DNA from: Hydrangea macrophylla
Lineage: Eukaryota; Streptophyta; Magnoliopsida; Cornales; Hydrangeaceae
Reading direction: 5' to 3'
DNA length: 64,000 nucleotides
NCBI GenBank assembly: GCA_033977485.1
Contig: CM066994.1
Coordinates: 43,487,155-43,551,154, forward strand
In this document: one piece after another, positions 22,801 through 36,702 of the stretch
How positions within the stretch are numbered: position 1 is the stretch's first letter
Layout: each line of letters begins with the position of its first letter
Position numbers and translations under genes: made by a program
The notes under the pieces: model-generated
The model's input: the letters and a program-made list of their open reading frames with translations, nothing else
What the model was told of the DNA's origin: nothing
Databases searched by the model: none

Positions 22801-25800
22801 TCAAATAGCTTGGTGAATCGCACGAGGAGAAAATTATATGGAAGTAACAACAACAGCTATTGACTGATATATAAAAGAGAAGTAATTTAGGCCGCACAGC
22901 AAAAATTCTTGACCCATGAGTCCATGACGAGGAAGTAAAAGAAGAATGAAATTCCACAAGTTTCTCTCTCCACCACATCCTTCATTAAGGAGCAATAAAT
23001 GCAGCATCCTGTGTTGTACAAAGGGTGTAGAGTGAAAAACGTGGGATGCATTAAGAATTTCCCAGAAAGTAAGTGCATTAATCAACAGAACGAGTATGAT
23101 GACCCACCGATTAGACAGCTGTTAGAATATAAGTGTTAGTATTAAGGGTATTTTTGTAATTTTCGTGATTATATGATTGATATATAAGTGTGGGCTAACC
23201 TAATTAGGTTAAGCCTTCTCTTTCTCTCTATTCTCTCTTTGAACATGGTATCAGAGCCTTGTTTGTGGGAGGTCCTGGGTTCGACTCTCCATCCCCGCTT
23301 TGTTGTGCATATTTGCACTTTGATATTTGTCTCCACTATGATGGAGTTTGGTTTGTTTGCTCTCCACGTGCAAGTCGGGGTTGCACGTGAAGGAGGGTGT
23401 TGAAGCTTGATATACATTGTTGGGCCCATTCTCTAACAGCTTAAGCTTTTGGAGTAGTTGGTAAAATGTAGTTGCAAGATCAAGTGCAGAGGCCGAGTAT
23501 AGAGCTATGGCTCATGCTGCGTGTAAGTTGTTATGGGTGAAGACTATTCTGCAAGAGATGGGATTTCCAAGTAGTAAACCTATGAAGATGTATTGTGATA
23601 ATCAAGCCGCTATGTACATTGCGAGTAATCCAGTGTTTCATGAGAGGACCAAACATATTGAAATTGATTGTCATTTTATCAGAGATATGGTTATGAGAAA
23701 AGAAATTATTACTTCTTTTGTTAGGTCTAGTGAGCAACTAGGAGATATTCTTACCAAGGCACTAAATAGAGGACCGTTCTATGACCTTTGTAACAAGCTG
23801 GGCATGATAGATATCTATGCTCCAGCTTGAGGGGGAGTGTTAGAATATAAGTGTTAGTATTAAGGGTATTTCTGTAATTTTCGTGATTATATGATTGATA
23901 TAAGTGTGGGCTAACCTAATTAGGTTAAGCCTTCTCTTTCTCTCTATTCTCTCTTTGAACAACAGCCATCTATGCTATAAATCTACACTCGGCGAACTGT
24001 AACTCCAGCATGTAATGAAGCAATAAATAACCATTGCACAGAAATTACTGACACAGACCTCCTAGACAAGCATTTCTACTTTACAAAACCGTACCCGTTT
24101 CCATAACCAAAAGCCCATCAGGATGAGTTACAACTTACAGTAAAACTGCCAGTTGCACACCACCATTGATTGTTACTGGTGACTAGTGCGATGGTTTAGT
24201 GTTGAGGCGCAAGGCTATTTGTGTAAATAAACACTATCAGCTAATAATAATTTATATTGGGGCAGAGATAAGAGGGAACCAAGATTTTGCTATCCTATTC
24301 TGTTCCCCGAATAATTCTCTATCGATGTTCATTGTATTTTCTCTTTTTCTCCTCTTTTTGTTCTTTCATCTATTTTTCATAAGAATACCTATTTATACTC
24401 TCAGCCTGACCTCCATAAGACGTCTCTTTCTTTTGCAGTAACAGGGCCATACGTAGTGGTGGTCCCACTTAAGCAAGGTGCTCAAGGGTAGACAGGAGAT
24501 TATCTAGTCTTGTAAGACCCATCCCATTCAACTCCTTAAAACCCAGGTATTAAGGAGAGGGGAACTTAGGCCTTATAAACCGCACAGACAACAACACATC
24601 TAAGCGATGTGGGACGCAACATCTAGCTTTTGGCATTCTTTTGTACAAAGTAACATTTCTCATACTCGAACCACCTGAACTCTCACGCTTATTAGTTGTT
24701 ACCAAAGCTTCTACCATTACAGCAAACGAACTCGGCTCAACCAAGCTTTGTCCCAGACTATTTAGGCTCTATTTGGTTTGATGATTTAGACAAGGAAAGG
24801 AATACAAAGAAGGAAAATACAGGAAGCAAATCTAGTTCCTTCGTGTCTTCCCTTTTGTTTTCCTCCGTGCTTAAATAACGTTTGAAAATAAAAATCTACA
24901 AAAATTGCAACTTAAGAAAAAAGGGAGGCAGGTGACTCACAAAGTTCAAAATTTTAATTTAGTTCTCACTGTTTTTCCTTTTCCTTCCTGCTTCCCTCTA
25001 TATCCTCCTTATTAACCCAACAAAGAGAAGTATTTACCTGAATGTTTTCCTTTACTTTCCCTCACTGAATCCATGAACCAAACAGAACCTTAGGGTCACC
25101 ACTGCAGCAGACAGTGGCCCCCAAATTTCCTCCTTTTCCATGTTCTCAGCACACCCAAGTAGTAGAGCTACACCTAATTCAGAACAATAGAGATGAACTG
25201 TTGCACTTTATACTTCCCTCCCAAATCCCCCCATCCTCACAAGAAAAGGCATTATAGCTTTTTTCATCAAGAATTTTTCTACGAATAAACACAGATTCAA
25301 GAACTTGGTCTGGCAACGATAAAGGACATCAAATACTAGAAAGTTTCACCAAGAAAGGATGTCTTATTGCCCATGGCAACAAGAGAAAAATGCAAGAGAG
25401 CAAGAACTTACCATTCATTAAGGTATTTTTTTCACCGGTATCCTTGTATTGTCGAAGGCATTGGAAGAAGCGAAAAAGATAAGGCAAAACAAGAGCAATA
25501 GGGATTGCAACAGAGTGACTTCCACAAACAGAATCAGCTTCGAACCATGCAATAGTGGCAACCTGCACAACTTTACGGGCACTTAAAGGTAGAAGCAAAG
25601 CGCTAAAGCAATCCGCATATCAAGAGACAAAACAATTTGCAGCAAGAGTTTCATCAACAAATATAGCGATAAAAGCTTCATGACTTGGGGCCATGGTGCT
25701 AGTAGATGACTCCATCTTTGTTCAAATCGTAAGCCATGGGAATGTGTGTTTAAAATGGTGATCCGAGAATAAGAATCCCGTGTTTGATATGTGAAGCCCG

Positions 25801-27835
25801 TACAGAGATAAATAGCCCAACTACAATGGATTAACCAGATTTCTCAATAAAACTTTGGAGACAAAATAAGAATGCTGGGAGTTAGATTATACGTCAAAAG
25901 GCGAGTGTTGCTTATGTAGCCTTTATGTGTGTTATTCATGTCTAAATTACATGAAAAAATCAAGACAACGTAGTTGTAAAGTAGCTAATATAACTACACA
26001 GGTATCTATTTTCTAATAGATTATATTATGTACCTCTGCACCTGCATCCTAGATTTTTGAAAATTTGACGAACCACCGCACTCACACTGGTGCTTCTAAA
26101 AGTAATCATTGTTGTTGCAAACTATGTTATAATTTTGAATAGTTAACTTTGCTTATAGCTCGCAATTGGCTCCGCATATATTGCCATTGGGCTTCCTTTC
26201 ATGATTAAACTCAATGTCCTTGCTATGGAGATAAGAAACCCTCAGCCCAAAACCCACATGAAGTCTTTACCCGAACTATATGATTTGGCATACGTATCAA
26301 ATGAAGTCTTAACCAAACCACAAGTAATTGTTTCACTTAAGGCCTTTCGATTTTTACATCGGTTTTAGTTGAGGACAAATGAAGCAAATTAGTTTCAGTT
26401 AAGGACAATTGTTGAAGGCCTTTAATGATCATATCTGGCCTCAATTGTCCTCAACTGAAATCGATAATCAATGCAAAATCGAGGGCTTTAAGTGACCAAA
26501 AAATTTAAGAGGGTCTAAATGATATTTTGGTATAGAAGGGTTGTTTAGCCTAATATGAATCGTGATGGCAACTTGCAATTACACTATTAGATGGGTTAGA
26601 ATGGTAGTTTAAAAGCATCATAACTTCCTTGATATATATTTTGCAAAAGTTACACATGCTGATATGACAAATATGCAATAGAACTTCTCCAGTCCTTCCA
26701 CCAAGAAAATTTTCTCTAATTGCTAAAAGGGTGACAATATAATCTTCATTACATGGTTTTTTGCATTGCACATAATTTACGAGTTACAGCACAGATTTAC
26801 TATTTATAAAGTAGGACAACTGAACTCAGGAGAGAACCTTGAGAAAGAGAAAAAGAGACAACTAGCGAAGGTTAACATCAAGAACAGAAACAAAGAAATC
26901 TAATAAGTGTTGAGTTTAACATTAGTGGATCCAATAAAATAAACACACCAATGATTAAGAAAGAACACTAACCTGCTGGTGGACCATTCGACAGACTGAA
27001 CGCTCCAAATCAGAAAACACCTGCCCCAAAAAAACACAAGAAGAGAAAATTACATCAAACAGAGAAAGATTATGGGTAGAAATAATCTTATTAAATAATC
27101 CGCACATGCTCCCTAATTTAAATCCAAAGAGATATTGTAAATGCCACAGTAGTTAAAGAATTTTCTGGGTTACAAGTTTTCCCAAAAGAAAAAGACCAAA
27201 TTCAAGAAAATGCAGATGCACATGCACAATTCTAGCAGTTTCCAAATAGTTGACATTTTTTTTGGCTAAAGAGAGTTATATACCCAAATCTGAAAACTTA
27301 ATTCATCAACTAGAATTTCATCTTCAAACTTTATTGTGTTTAGACAATTTAATCAGAAGTTGAACTGTGCCCAAAGTAAACATGCTTCATTCACATCGTG
27401 CTCAAGCAGTTGGTCAATCTAAAATTGATGTGCTGCTAAAATCTAACATAGGAGTACACAGTTCAGTTTGGTTGGGTTTTCTTGGTTTTCGATGTTTATA
27501 AACCGACCAAATAGGGTTTTGTCGGTCTGTTCGGTTCAGTTCAGTTTTAGGCTGTGTGATTTTTAGAAAACCGGATCATTGCCAAGTAAACGGAAATGAA
27601 ACACTGTTGGAATTTCAAACATCATATGTCTCCATAGAAACAAATTTGTTTCCATTGGAACGTAAGAAACATGGGAAGCGATTGACATGTTTCCTTCATG
27701 CCAACGAGAGCCCAAAACTGACAAAGCGTTACACCACAACACAAGTGAGACGTTGAAATGATAATATAAAAAAAAAAAAAAAAAAACTAAAACAAGAAGA
27801 TAAATTTGGTTTGTTTGGGAAACGACATATATGGA

Positions 27836-27868
<33 letters not shown>

Positions 27869-30800
27869 ACAGACACGAAGAAGGCTGAAGAAAAGTTTAT
27901 GGTGATGTTGAGTTATAAATTTAACAAACTTGTTAACAACCATCTACTCTTAAAGCTTAAGATATTAAAGAGGGTATAACTTAAGTATTTGTACTCTCAA
28001 CACGCCATCTCAAGTGTGGCCAAACTTTCTTTGATACGGGCCAAACACATGGAAATTTTAGAAGTCAGGGTGACGGCGAGAATAACTCAAGACCTTTGCC
28101 TGCTCTAGTACCAAATAGAAAGATTGGCCTAACTCACCCTCAAAAGACGCCTTATAAGGGATGGATTACCTAGGCTTGTAAGAAGCACATGCGGGGGCTC
28201 TACCCAGGAGATGTAGGATATCCAACAAAACCTAATTGCCAATAGTCTTAGTTTGGTTATATTTTCATATCTAACTTGTGTGTCTAACTTGATAATAGAC
28301 ATCAATGTGTGTCCGACTTGTCAGATTCACATTTACGATTATAACTCTGTTTATCTTAGTGGCCTCTATTGCCAATGGATAATTAGGCCACAACATAACT
28401 TTTTCCCAATACAGGCTTGAAAAATAACTAACTAGTTCACTTTTTGGCTTGCATTTATTACTTTCCATTACCAGTTGTTTCCAATACTCCTGTTGTTTCC
28501 CTGACATTTTAAAAAAGTTTCCATTTCCTAGTGTACCAAAACAACTCTACAAAACGAAATTTTGATCGGTGCTCCCCAGACACATCAAGAAGAAAGCTCA
28601 GTGAGAAGCAATAAAATAAAATGGCAATAAATCCAGATAATTCAAAAGGCCTTCGATATATTGCCACATCCTAGGCATCATAAGCTTCGAGTGCAAACTC
28701 TTTTTTGAGCTCCTCAATAGTACATTTCTCAGTGGCTGCTTCTGGTAAGGATGGACTATGCCAACATAATAAAGTGCTCGTTTGGATTGGTTGCAGCTTT
28801 TGCTTTGAGGCAGAAGCAGAAGCCTACAAGGGTACGATGGAGGTTATGAAAAATTCATGAACCCCTAATATGCTTCCCGCATCACGTTTGGGCTGAAGCA
28901 CCTTTGGACATGCTTCAGCCCAAACGTGCTTTTGGGGCTCTAAAGTGCTTCCTAAAATTAATCCAACAGGCCAAAATATGGGTTTTGGGTGCCAGAAGTA
29001 GAAGCGATTCCAAACATGCCCCAATAATGCAGTAATTTGTAGTACATTATATTTAAATAACTGTACTTAGCCTGTAATATTTCCTTTGATTGTTATTTTG
29101 GTTAAGTCACAAGCATGTGAGATTAGCATAGGTTAAATAGAGTATAAATAGTACTCTAGGGCTAAGTGAGAGGGAGCTTTTGATAATATTGTATTGGAAT
29201 TGGTTTTATACCAAATTAAGCCTAGAGCTCTTGTTTTAGGGTTTTGGTCTTCCAAACCCTAGTTTGTTCTTAATCTCATCTCTTCTCGAACTGAGCATTT
29301 ATATGCATTTGCATGCATCATTTGGTATCAGAGCTTCACTTCGAACCTGGTAGTGAGGAACTAAAGGGAGATTTTGTAGAATCGAAGCCAAACAGGTCTA
29401 TTGCAATTCGAATTGCCCTTGTGACTTGTGAACTGTTATAGCCAACCAATTAAGGCCCTAGAGGTCTTGATTGCAGCCAAGGAACTCGACAAACAAGCAC
29501 CGAACAGAAGGTATATTGTAAATCTGAACCAAACAGATCCTCAAATCAATTCGAAACCTGAATTGCAACTTCGAACCAGAAATCTAAGCATGCGAAGGAG
29601 TAGCGAATGTGACCTTGTCAACATCGGTGGATCTTGACCGTAGCGGAGCTTTCAATTCAAACTCGTTTCACCTCCTCGAACTAAATTGAGGCTTGCAAAG
29701 CAATTTCAGACCAGATTGTGTCTCGCGAGCAGCTGCGAGACTGTCGACGACCATCGGATCCTTGCACTCAGTTGCGAGGGGTGCGTGATAGCCGGGTTCG
29801 CAGGTGGCTGGGGTGACTTCCGGTGGTGTGTTGTGCAGTGGTGATTGTCTCTCAATCTGCTATTTCGAATGGGTTACAATACAATTGGGTAGCTGAGTTT
29901 AATATCAACAAGGTATATTGTAAATTTATAAATTTGGAGTTTGTTTTGGTTCATTATTGTTTTCTGGGTTGTGAATTGATTTATTGTTGGTTGTTGATTT
30001 GAAATTAGACTCTAATTGGGTGAGGTGTGTTGTTCGTTGGGTAATTCTTGGCTTGTGCTTTGAGATTCGAGTCGATTTTCCATAATTTTGGTATCCAATA
30101 GATTACGGATTGCTATAGCTCAAAGAGGAAGAGAAAGAAAGGGTAGAGGGCGAGGAAACACCATGTATTTTACGGATGGAGCTGAATTTGATTTTGCTAA
30201 TCCCGTGGGACCCAAGGGTACCCAAAAACATGAATTGGATAAAGCTCCAATATTTGATGCTTGTTATGAAAGTGGGTTTGAAGAAACCCTAAGCAAAATA
30301 GATCACAATGAATTGGACTTTATATAACCCCTTTGGTCTCCAACAAAGAATGAAGTGACTTCAACAAGTGGTAAAGCTGCCTATGACTATGAAAGTGAGA
30401 GGCTAGAAGTCAATGTCATTAATGTTCTTGAAGATCCTAGTTGTACTGATGATGAGGCGAAAGAAGATTTGGAAATTTTGTTGAGGAGAATGATGATGAA
30501 CTCTAGACATTCACATTGGGTGATGAATGCGAGATTGAATGGTTTACTAGTGGAAGCGAGAAGAGCTTTGAAGGTGACGAATGTATGGGAAATTTTATGG
30601 CCAACAAAGAAAATTTGGCATTTGAAGAAGAGAGCTACATCTTGTTTCCGAAGATGCAATTGAACATAGAGTGGCAACCGCTAAAGTGAAAATGATGAAG
30701 CTAGTTCTTAAACTAGAGGACAAGTTTTTCTTTAGAGGGAGAGTCTGATGCAGTAATTCGTAGTACTTTATATTTAAATAATTGTACTTAGCCTATAATA

Positions 30801-33134
30801 TCTCCTTTGATTGTTATTTTGGTTAAGTCACAAGCATGTGAGGTTAGCATAGGTTAAACAGAGTATAAATAGTACTCTAGGGCTAAGTGAGAGGAAGCTT
30901 TCGATAATATTGTATTGGAAGTGGTTTTATACCAAATTGAGCCTAGAGCTCTTGTTTTAGGGTTTTGGTCTTCCAAACCCTAGTTTGTTCTTAATCTCAT
31001 CTCTTCAACTCTTGAATTGAGCATTTATATGCATTTGCATAAATCACACAAGTATCCAAAGAAAGCATCTTTAAATGTCGTAAGATCAGGAATTTATCCT
31101 TGGTCATATATCAGCCAAATCCAATTCTGGATTTTAACAAACCAATACAAGGACGATACAGATGAACAACCAATAACAATCAAATAGTCAAGCTACTAAG
31201 GCTAAAGACCTCAGATCTTGAGGCAAAACCAGGAGAGGACCCTGTATCTATGCACTACCGGATTACATGAGAGAATACTGAAATGAACTAATTTGAATAA
31301 ATGGCCATTTGTTCTTTCTAATGCCTTAGTAACCGATAAGAGATTAATATAAACAAAAGCGGGGAAAAAATAGAAGAATAATCAGAAAACATGAACAGGC
31401 ATTTGAATGCATACCTTTGCCATAGATGTGAAAATATCAGCTAAGAAAAAATCAGCAAATGTTATTGCCTGCATACACAAAGAAACATCATACTAACATA
31501 ATATATGATAACATCTATTCAAGCCCACTCATGTTGTTTAAGGGACAGAAAATATGTATTTCTTGACCAAATACTAATGAGGTCTTTCGGAGGTATAACA
31601 GCTTGCAGGGTTAGTTCCAGCCAAGCTCTTTTAGCCTACAGAATGTGAGACACTCTATTCGCCATCGTTCAGCATATACATTATATTGTGTGGTGTGTTT
31701 ATGCCATGCCATACATCTGTGAGGGATGTGGAGAGCCTTGATGAAGGCCCTTGTGTACCTCGCTTTCAAAGACAAAGAAATACGGAAATTCTATGTACTC
31801 CACCCATTTTACTCAACACCCACCTTTTGATCAATTCTTTCCTTTACAATTGTACCCACGTACAAAATGACGTGTAAGGTAAATTCAATTAAAAAAAATA
31901 TATCGATGCAATCTGGTCCCCTGTATTAGTTCTCATCAACTACAATTTGAAAAATTTAAGCAGACTCAAATATGTATTGAATATTTAGCTTCAGGATCTC
32001 CTAATTCTGCTTCAAGATTAACTCCATTTCTTCATAGCATAAATAATTGGATTTAGTCAATATATCCGGGGGTCCGTCCCTGAATGCGATACCTTGCTGA
32101 AGGTGATTCACGAAAGAACCGCGCACAGTTCTGTGTAACCGAGATGTGAATGCCCATGATCTGCTAGGTATAATGATGGATTTCATGGCGGCGTATTTAA
32201 TCATTAGTTCAAATTCAATCCGGTTGAGTTCTTTTATTTTCATCCCAAAAAGATAGTTTGGGGCAAAGTACGAGCAATTCTAGACCCTAGCGATCCCCGG
32301 TTTGGTACGATTGTTCCGAAACGTGGTACCTAGCGAATTGGAACGCCAATTTGGGCGTTCCTGTTTTAAATCACCTAATATTGTAATAACACCACCAAAA
32401 TCTATTAAACTTATGACACAACAAAAGTATTTTCTCATTTAGAACTTTAGTTGACAATAAAACGATTAAAAAATTGTTTTCATGTTTTAATATATCATAG
32501 TACTTTCCCTCTTACGATCGGAAGAAATATACCCCCACCGTACCACATTTTATAGCACGTGGCGATCCGCATTCCCGATCCCGTTCCTCGTACTGAATCG
32601 ATCCGCGATCTAGGTAACCTTGAATATGAGTGTTTTTTTATAAAAATTCTTGATCAATACCGCCAATCTTTGATGAAACCCAACGATTCCTTCTCTCACT
32701 ACCTTAGGAACCATTCTTTTATGAAACAAATACGATAAACAAAACGAAGCCCATCAAATGAGAATAGTGATTCATCTCAAGTGTATTCTAATCAGATCAA
32801 AGGTTAGTGAGAGAAGGAATCGTTGGGTTTATTCAGAGTAAAATCTATCGAATATTATAATGGCCCCATTTCCTACAGAGCTTAACCATACAGATTACAG
32901 CGTTTAAAACTCAGAATAAGTTGTGAACATGTTTGGTGAAGCTTTTTGGAAACAGTGATTAAGTTGTAGTGGTGTTTGATAGTATAAGCTGTTCAAACAG
33001 CTTATTTGTTGTATCATTGTATGATTGTCCAAACTGCCCTTAAAAGTTGTCTAAGGATAATATTAGAACTACTTACTGAAAACTTGTGAATTTTAATTTA
33101 CAAACCTGGGTTGCGTGGGTAGTTTTTGGTGCGA

Positions 33135-33170
<36 letters not shown>

Positions 33171-36100
33171 AAGAGGGAGAATGATAGGGGTTTTAGCTAA
33201 GTGATGGGTTTGATACATTTAGGGGTAATTGACGTCACTAGCAAGAAAAACCAAGGACAAGATTGTCCGGAAAAAGATTCATTAAATGGAAAAATAAGCT
33301 ATAAGCTGAGAAGCACCTCCAACCCAGCTTCAAATAAGCTGGCTTTGGGGCCTTAAATTACTCGAGAAAAGCTATAGGTTCTAAATCTATAAGCCACACG
33401 GAACACTTCAGTTCAGCTTTTTCTAAGCTACAAGTTAAAAAGGCAGTTTATAAGCTGCACCAAATGGCTTCAATATGAATTTTATAGTGCATATTTATCT
33501 ATATAAACATATAAATGTGGAATTGGTATATGATCTCATTTTATACTCCTTTGCCATCAAAATACACTGAGAAGGCTTTTTTTCTTTTTATCCCAGCAAT
33601 GGACAGGATTTCATTTATCAAAAGAGGTAGTACAAACCAGGACCACAAAGGCAAAGCCATATAAACAACGACCAAAACCCCTAGAGATTAGAGTTGACAA
33701 ATGTGAGAAGAGATTGAGAACTATAGAGACGGTGGGTGTAGAGAGTAATAAGAAGTTGTGAGAGTTTTTAGGGTTAGGTTTATTTTGGAGATCACAGGTG
33801 AGTGTAGAGAGTAAATTGTTTTAATTTAAGTTAGGAGTGATGGGTGCAGAGAGTAAGTGGGCGTGGAGAGTAAAATAAGTGAGTGGTGATAGAATTTCCC
33901 AAAGAAATAAGCAAGATTATTAGATTTTTCTCTATTGCTCATAACGGAATTGTATAAAAATACAAAAAACCAATAGAACTTCAGCCTTCTAAAGTAAAAG
34001 GATGGAAAATTACAACTTTTAAATAGTTTACCCCACTAACCATGTGCCTACAAGAGTGAATAAACTTTGTCGTCATCCAGGTCTTGAAAGAGTCATGGTA
34101 GGACCATGCGAGAAGCAACATGCAATTTAATTCCATTCGAAACTAAGAATAGCCCATATGATATGATAAAATGATAATGCCATCCTAAAATTTATTACAT
34201 TACTCTAAAAATAAACAGATGCATAATTTTTTGGTTATTGATAAACAGGGATATCTGTTGATTGTCCCACATTGCCGAGGCATAGCCCCTGTCTGTGCTT
34301 CTTATAAGCTTAGATAATCCTGCCCTCATAAGGCGTCTTTTGAGGGTGAGTCAAGCCAATGGTCTTTCTATTTGGTATCAGAGCTGAGTTGGGCTCCCTT
34401 CCCTTGTTGGGCTTTCCCTGTTGATGTGGAGTGGGTGTGTTTGTCCCACATCGCCCAGGCATAGCCCCCATCAGTGATTCTTATAAGTTTATGTAATCCT
34501 CCCCTCATAAGGTGTCTTGTGAGGGTGAGTCAGGCCCATTGGTCCTATTGGGCTTTCCCTGTTGATGTGGTCCAGGGGATGTATTTAATTGTCCCACATC
34601 GCCCGGGTCTCTACCCTGTATGTGCTTCTTATAAGACTGGGTAATCCTCCCCTCAGAAGGCGTCTTTTTAGGGAGAGTCAAGCCCAATAGGGCTTTCTAC
34701 AATATCAAATATCGACCAAAATATAATGATTCACAAACCTTCCAAAACATGAGAATCATCAAAAGTTGTGTCCTTAAATTAAAGATACTGCAAATTTCAG
34801 ACTTGCCTGTAGTGGGAATACTATCCGCCAAAAAGTCCTCAAGAAGAAGTATCGAGATGACAAATAGAAGATATCAAAGGGGAATATAAGAATCATAGCA
34901 ACAACAGTATATAAGAGCACCTACAGAAGATCATATGAAAGATTCAGTACTTGTTTAATAATAGCAGTAAGCCATCACAAAATGGGATTAGCGATAGTCA
35001 ACATGCATTTCTTCAGCAAAAAATGTTTTTGTTATTTTAATTTGCAAGTACTACAAACTAGACCAACAAAACATGCATTAAGGCCTCAAACTAAAAACAG
35101 AAGAAACCCTCAGATTTCGGTGTAATTGGTTAATATAGCGATTAGGGAATTGAATTTAATACTTCATGTACATGTCTTTGGATTAACATAGACCTCGTAT
35201 GAACTCTCATCAGCCATTGCATATGTTGAGAAGAAAGACTGTATAGCTGATGATAGGGTAAATCCAATGGTTACATAGCAAGCCTATATATAGGCAAATA
35301 TAAGGAAAGGAGAGTACTAAAGTAGCCCTAGGGCTTACATCATTGATTACCTCAGCACTAACTTAAAGATAACATCACCCATTACATAAGCCCTAAATCC
35401 TAATTGACATATTTATCCTCTAACACTCCTCCTCAAGTTGGTACACGGAAACTTGTTGAAGTATCCAACTTGCATTTGAGCGTGAAACGATGATCACCAT
35501 TCTAACACCCCAGCTATTCCAAGATCTCTGCAATACTCCCCTTCAATATACATTTAGGGAACAATTTTCCCTTACACGCCAGGTACAAAGAAGCCATAAC
35601 ACTCCCCCTTACAATAAATGCCCAACATATACTCCCAACAAAACATAATAAATGCTCCAACATCTCCCTCAAACTGAAGCTGGTAATGGAAGTTACAACC
35701 GAAGTTTGGAATGAAAAATTTCAACCGTAACAAGACTGTAACAAGAGACAAGAAAATGGCGATGACAATGAGTGGGATATAAAATCCCCAAGATTGGCCA
35801 AGGTGGAAACAACATCCACCACCACCAACAACAACAACGAGAAATTATTGAACAACAATGTCCATAATATGTGGGAAACACATCCACCACCACCAACAAG
35901 AAATTGTGGAACAACAATGTCCACAATATTGGCAAGGTGAAAACTATTCACAAACAACAAAACAAAGTGTGCGACAAAAAAACACAAAAAATCATCAAAT
36001 TTCTGCCCAAGAACAGTTTAAAAAATGTTGTAATATTCCAACCCAGACAAACGAGTTGCAATTCACCAAAACCAAACCAACATAATAGCCCAACTCAAGC

Positions 36101-36658
36101 AACCACTACCAAACAAGGAACAAGGACCAAACATGGTCTAACAACACCTGAAATTCACTAAAACCGAACTAACAAAGTAGCCCAACTCAAGCAACCACCA
36201 CCAAATAGGACCAAACATGGTATAACAACACCAAAGAACATCACCCAAAGAAATCCAAGGACCGCACAAAACATGGCAAAAAAGATTTCGTAATTTCTGA
36301 AAAGTTTGGGTTGATTCTGTAAATATCAAAAGATTCGGGGTGAAACTCTAAATGTTAGAAATATGGGGGCTAAAATATAATAATAGACACATGTGAGGGA
36401 CTGATCTGAAAATATAAACAATCGTTGCGCTACGTGGGAGACAAGGAAGATGGGATTTGGGCAAAAAAGTAATTTTTGAAATATTTGGAGGCAGATCTGA
36501 AAAGTTTACAAAGTAACCAGCCAAATCGGAAGAAAAAAAAATAGCGTGGGGGACAAGGATATGAAAGGATGGTGTCAAAAGCAAAAAATAAAGAGAAAAG
36601 GGATAACAAAAGAAAAAAAGGTGGGGATGGCAAACAAAGAAACAAAACCACCCATGAC

Positions 36659-36702
<44 letters not shown>

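Larger units (their letters stand above)
23120..23961 (+). mobile_element. Mini Ty1/Copia element with 125-bp LTRs
   Basis: 5' LTR 23120-23245 and 3' LTR 23838-23961 both start TGTTAGAATATAAG and end GAACA. They differ by about one substitution and one 2-bp indel. Perfect target duplications ACAGC flank the element (23115-23119, 23962-23966). A primer site TGGTATCAGAGC (initiator Met tRNA) starts directly at 23246, and GAGGGGGAG precedes the 3' LTR. The whole element is 842 bp and carries only the end of an RNase H gene. It is a non-autonomous deletion derivative, recently active, in intron 10 of the EXS gene in the opposite orientation. Confidence 0.92.

Noticed and set aside
23246..23290. 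tRNA-like sequence (TGGTATCAGAGCC ... GGTTCGACTC, a B-box-like motif)
   Set aside because: The first part is the primer site complementary to the initiator Met tRNA. No A box or cloverleaf is present, so neither a tRNA gene nor a clear SINE.
24480..24625. Possible Cassandra element
   Set aside because: The CCCACATCG start fits many TRIMs, but the 5S rRNA-like promoter that defines Cassandra is not visible.
27563..27943. Minus-strand ORF of 126 codons
   Set aside because: Partly encoded by the (GA)n and poly-A tracts. It is intronic.
32001..32243. Minus-strand ORF of 80 codons with balanced composition
   Set aside because: I could not assign it to any family, it is in intron 7 of the EXS gene, and it has no splice or promoter context. 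A protein search would be needed to rescue it.
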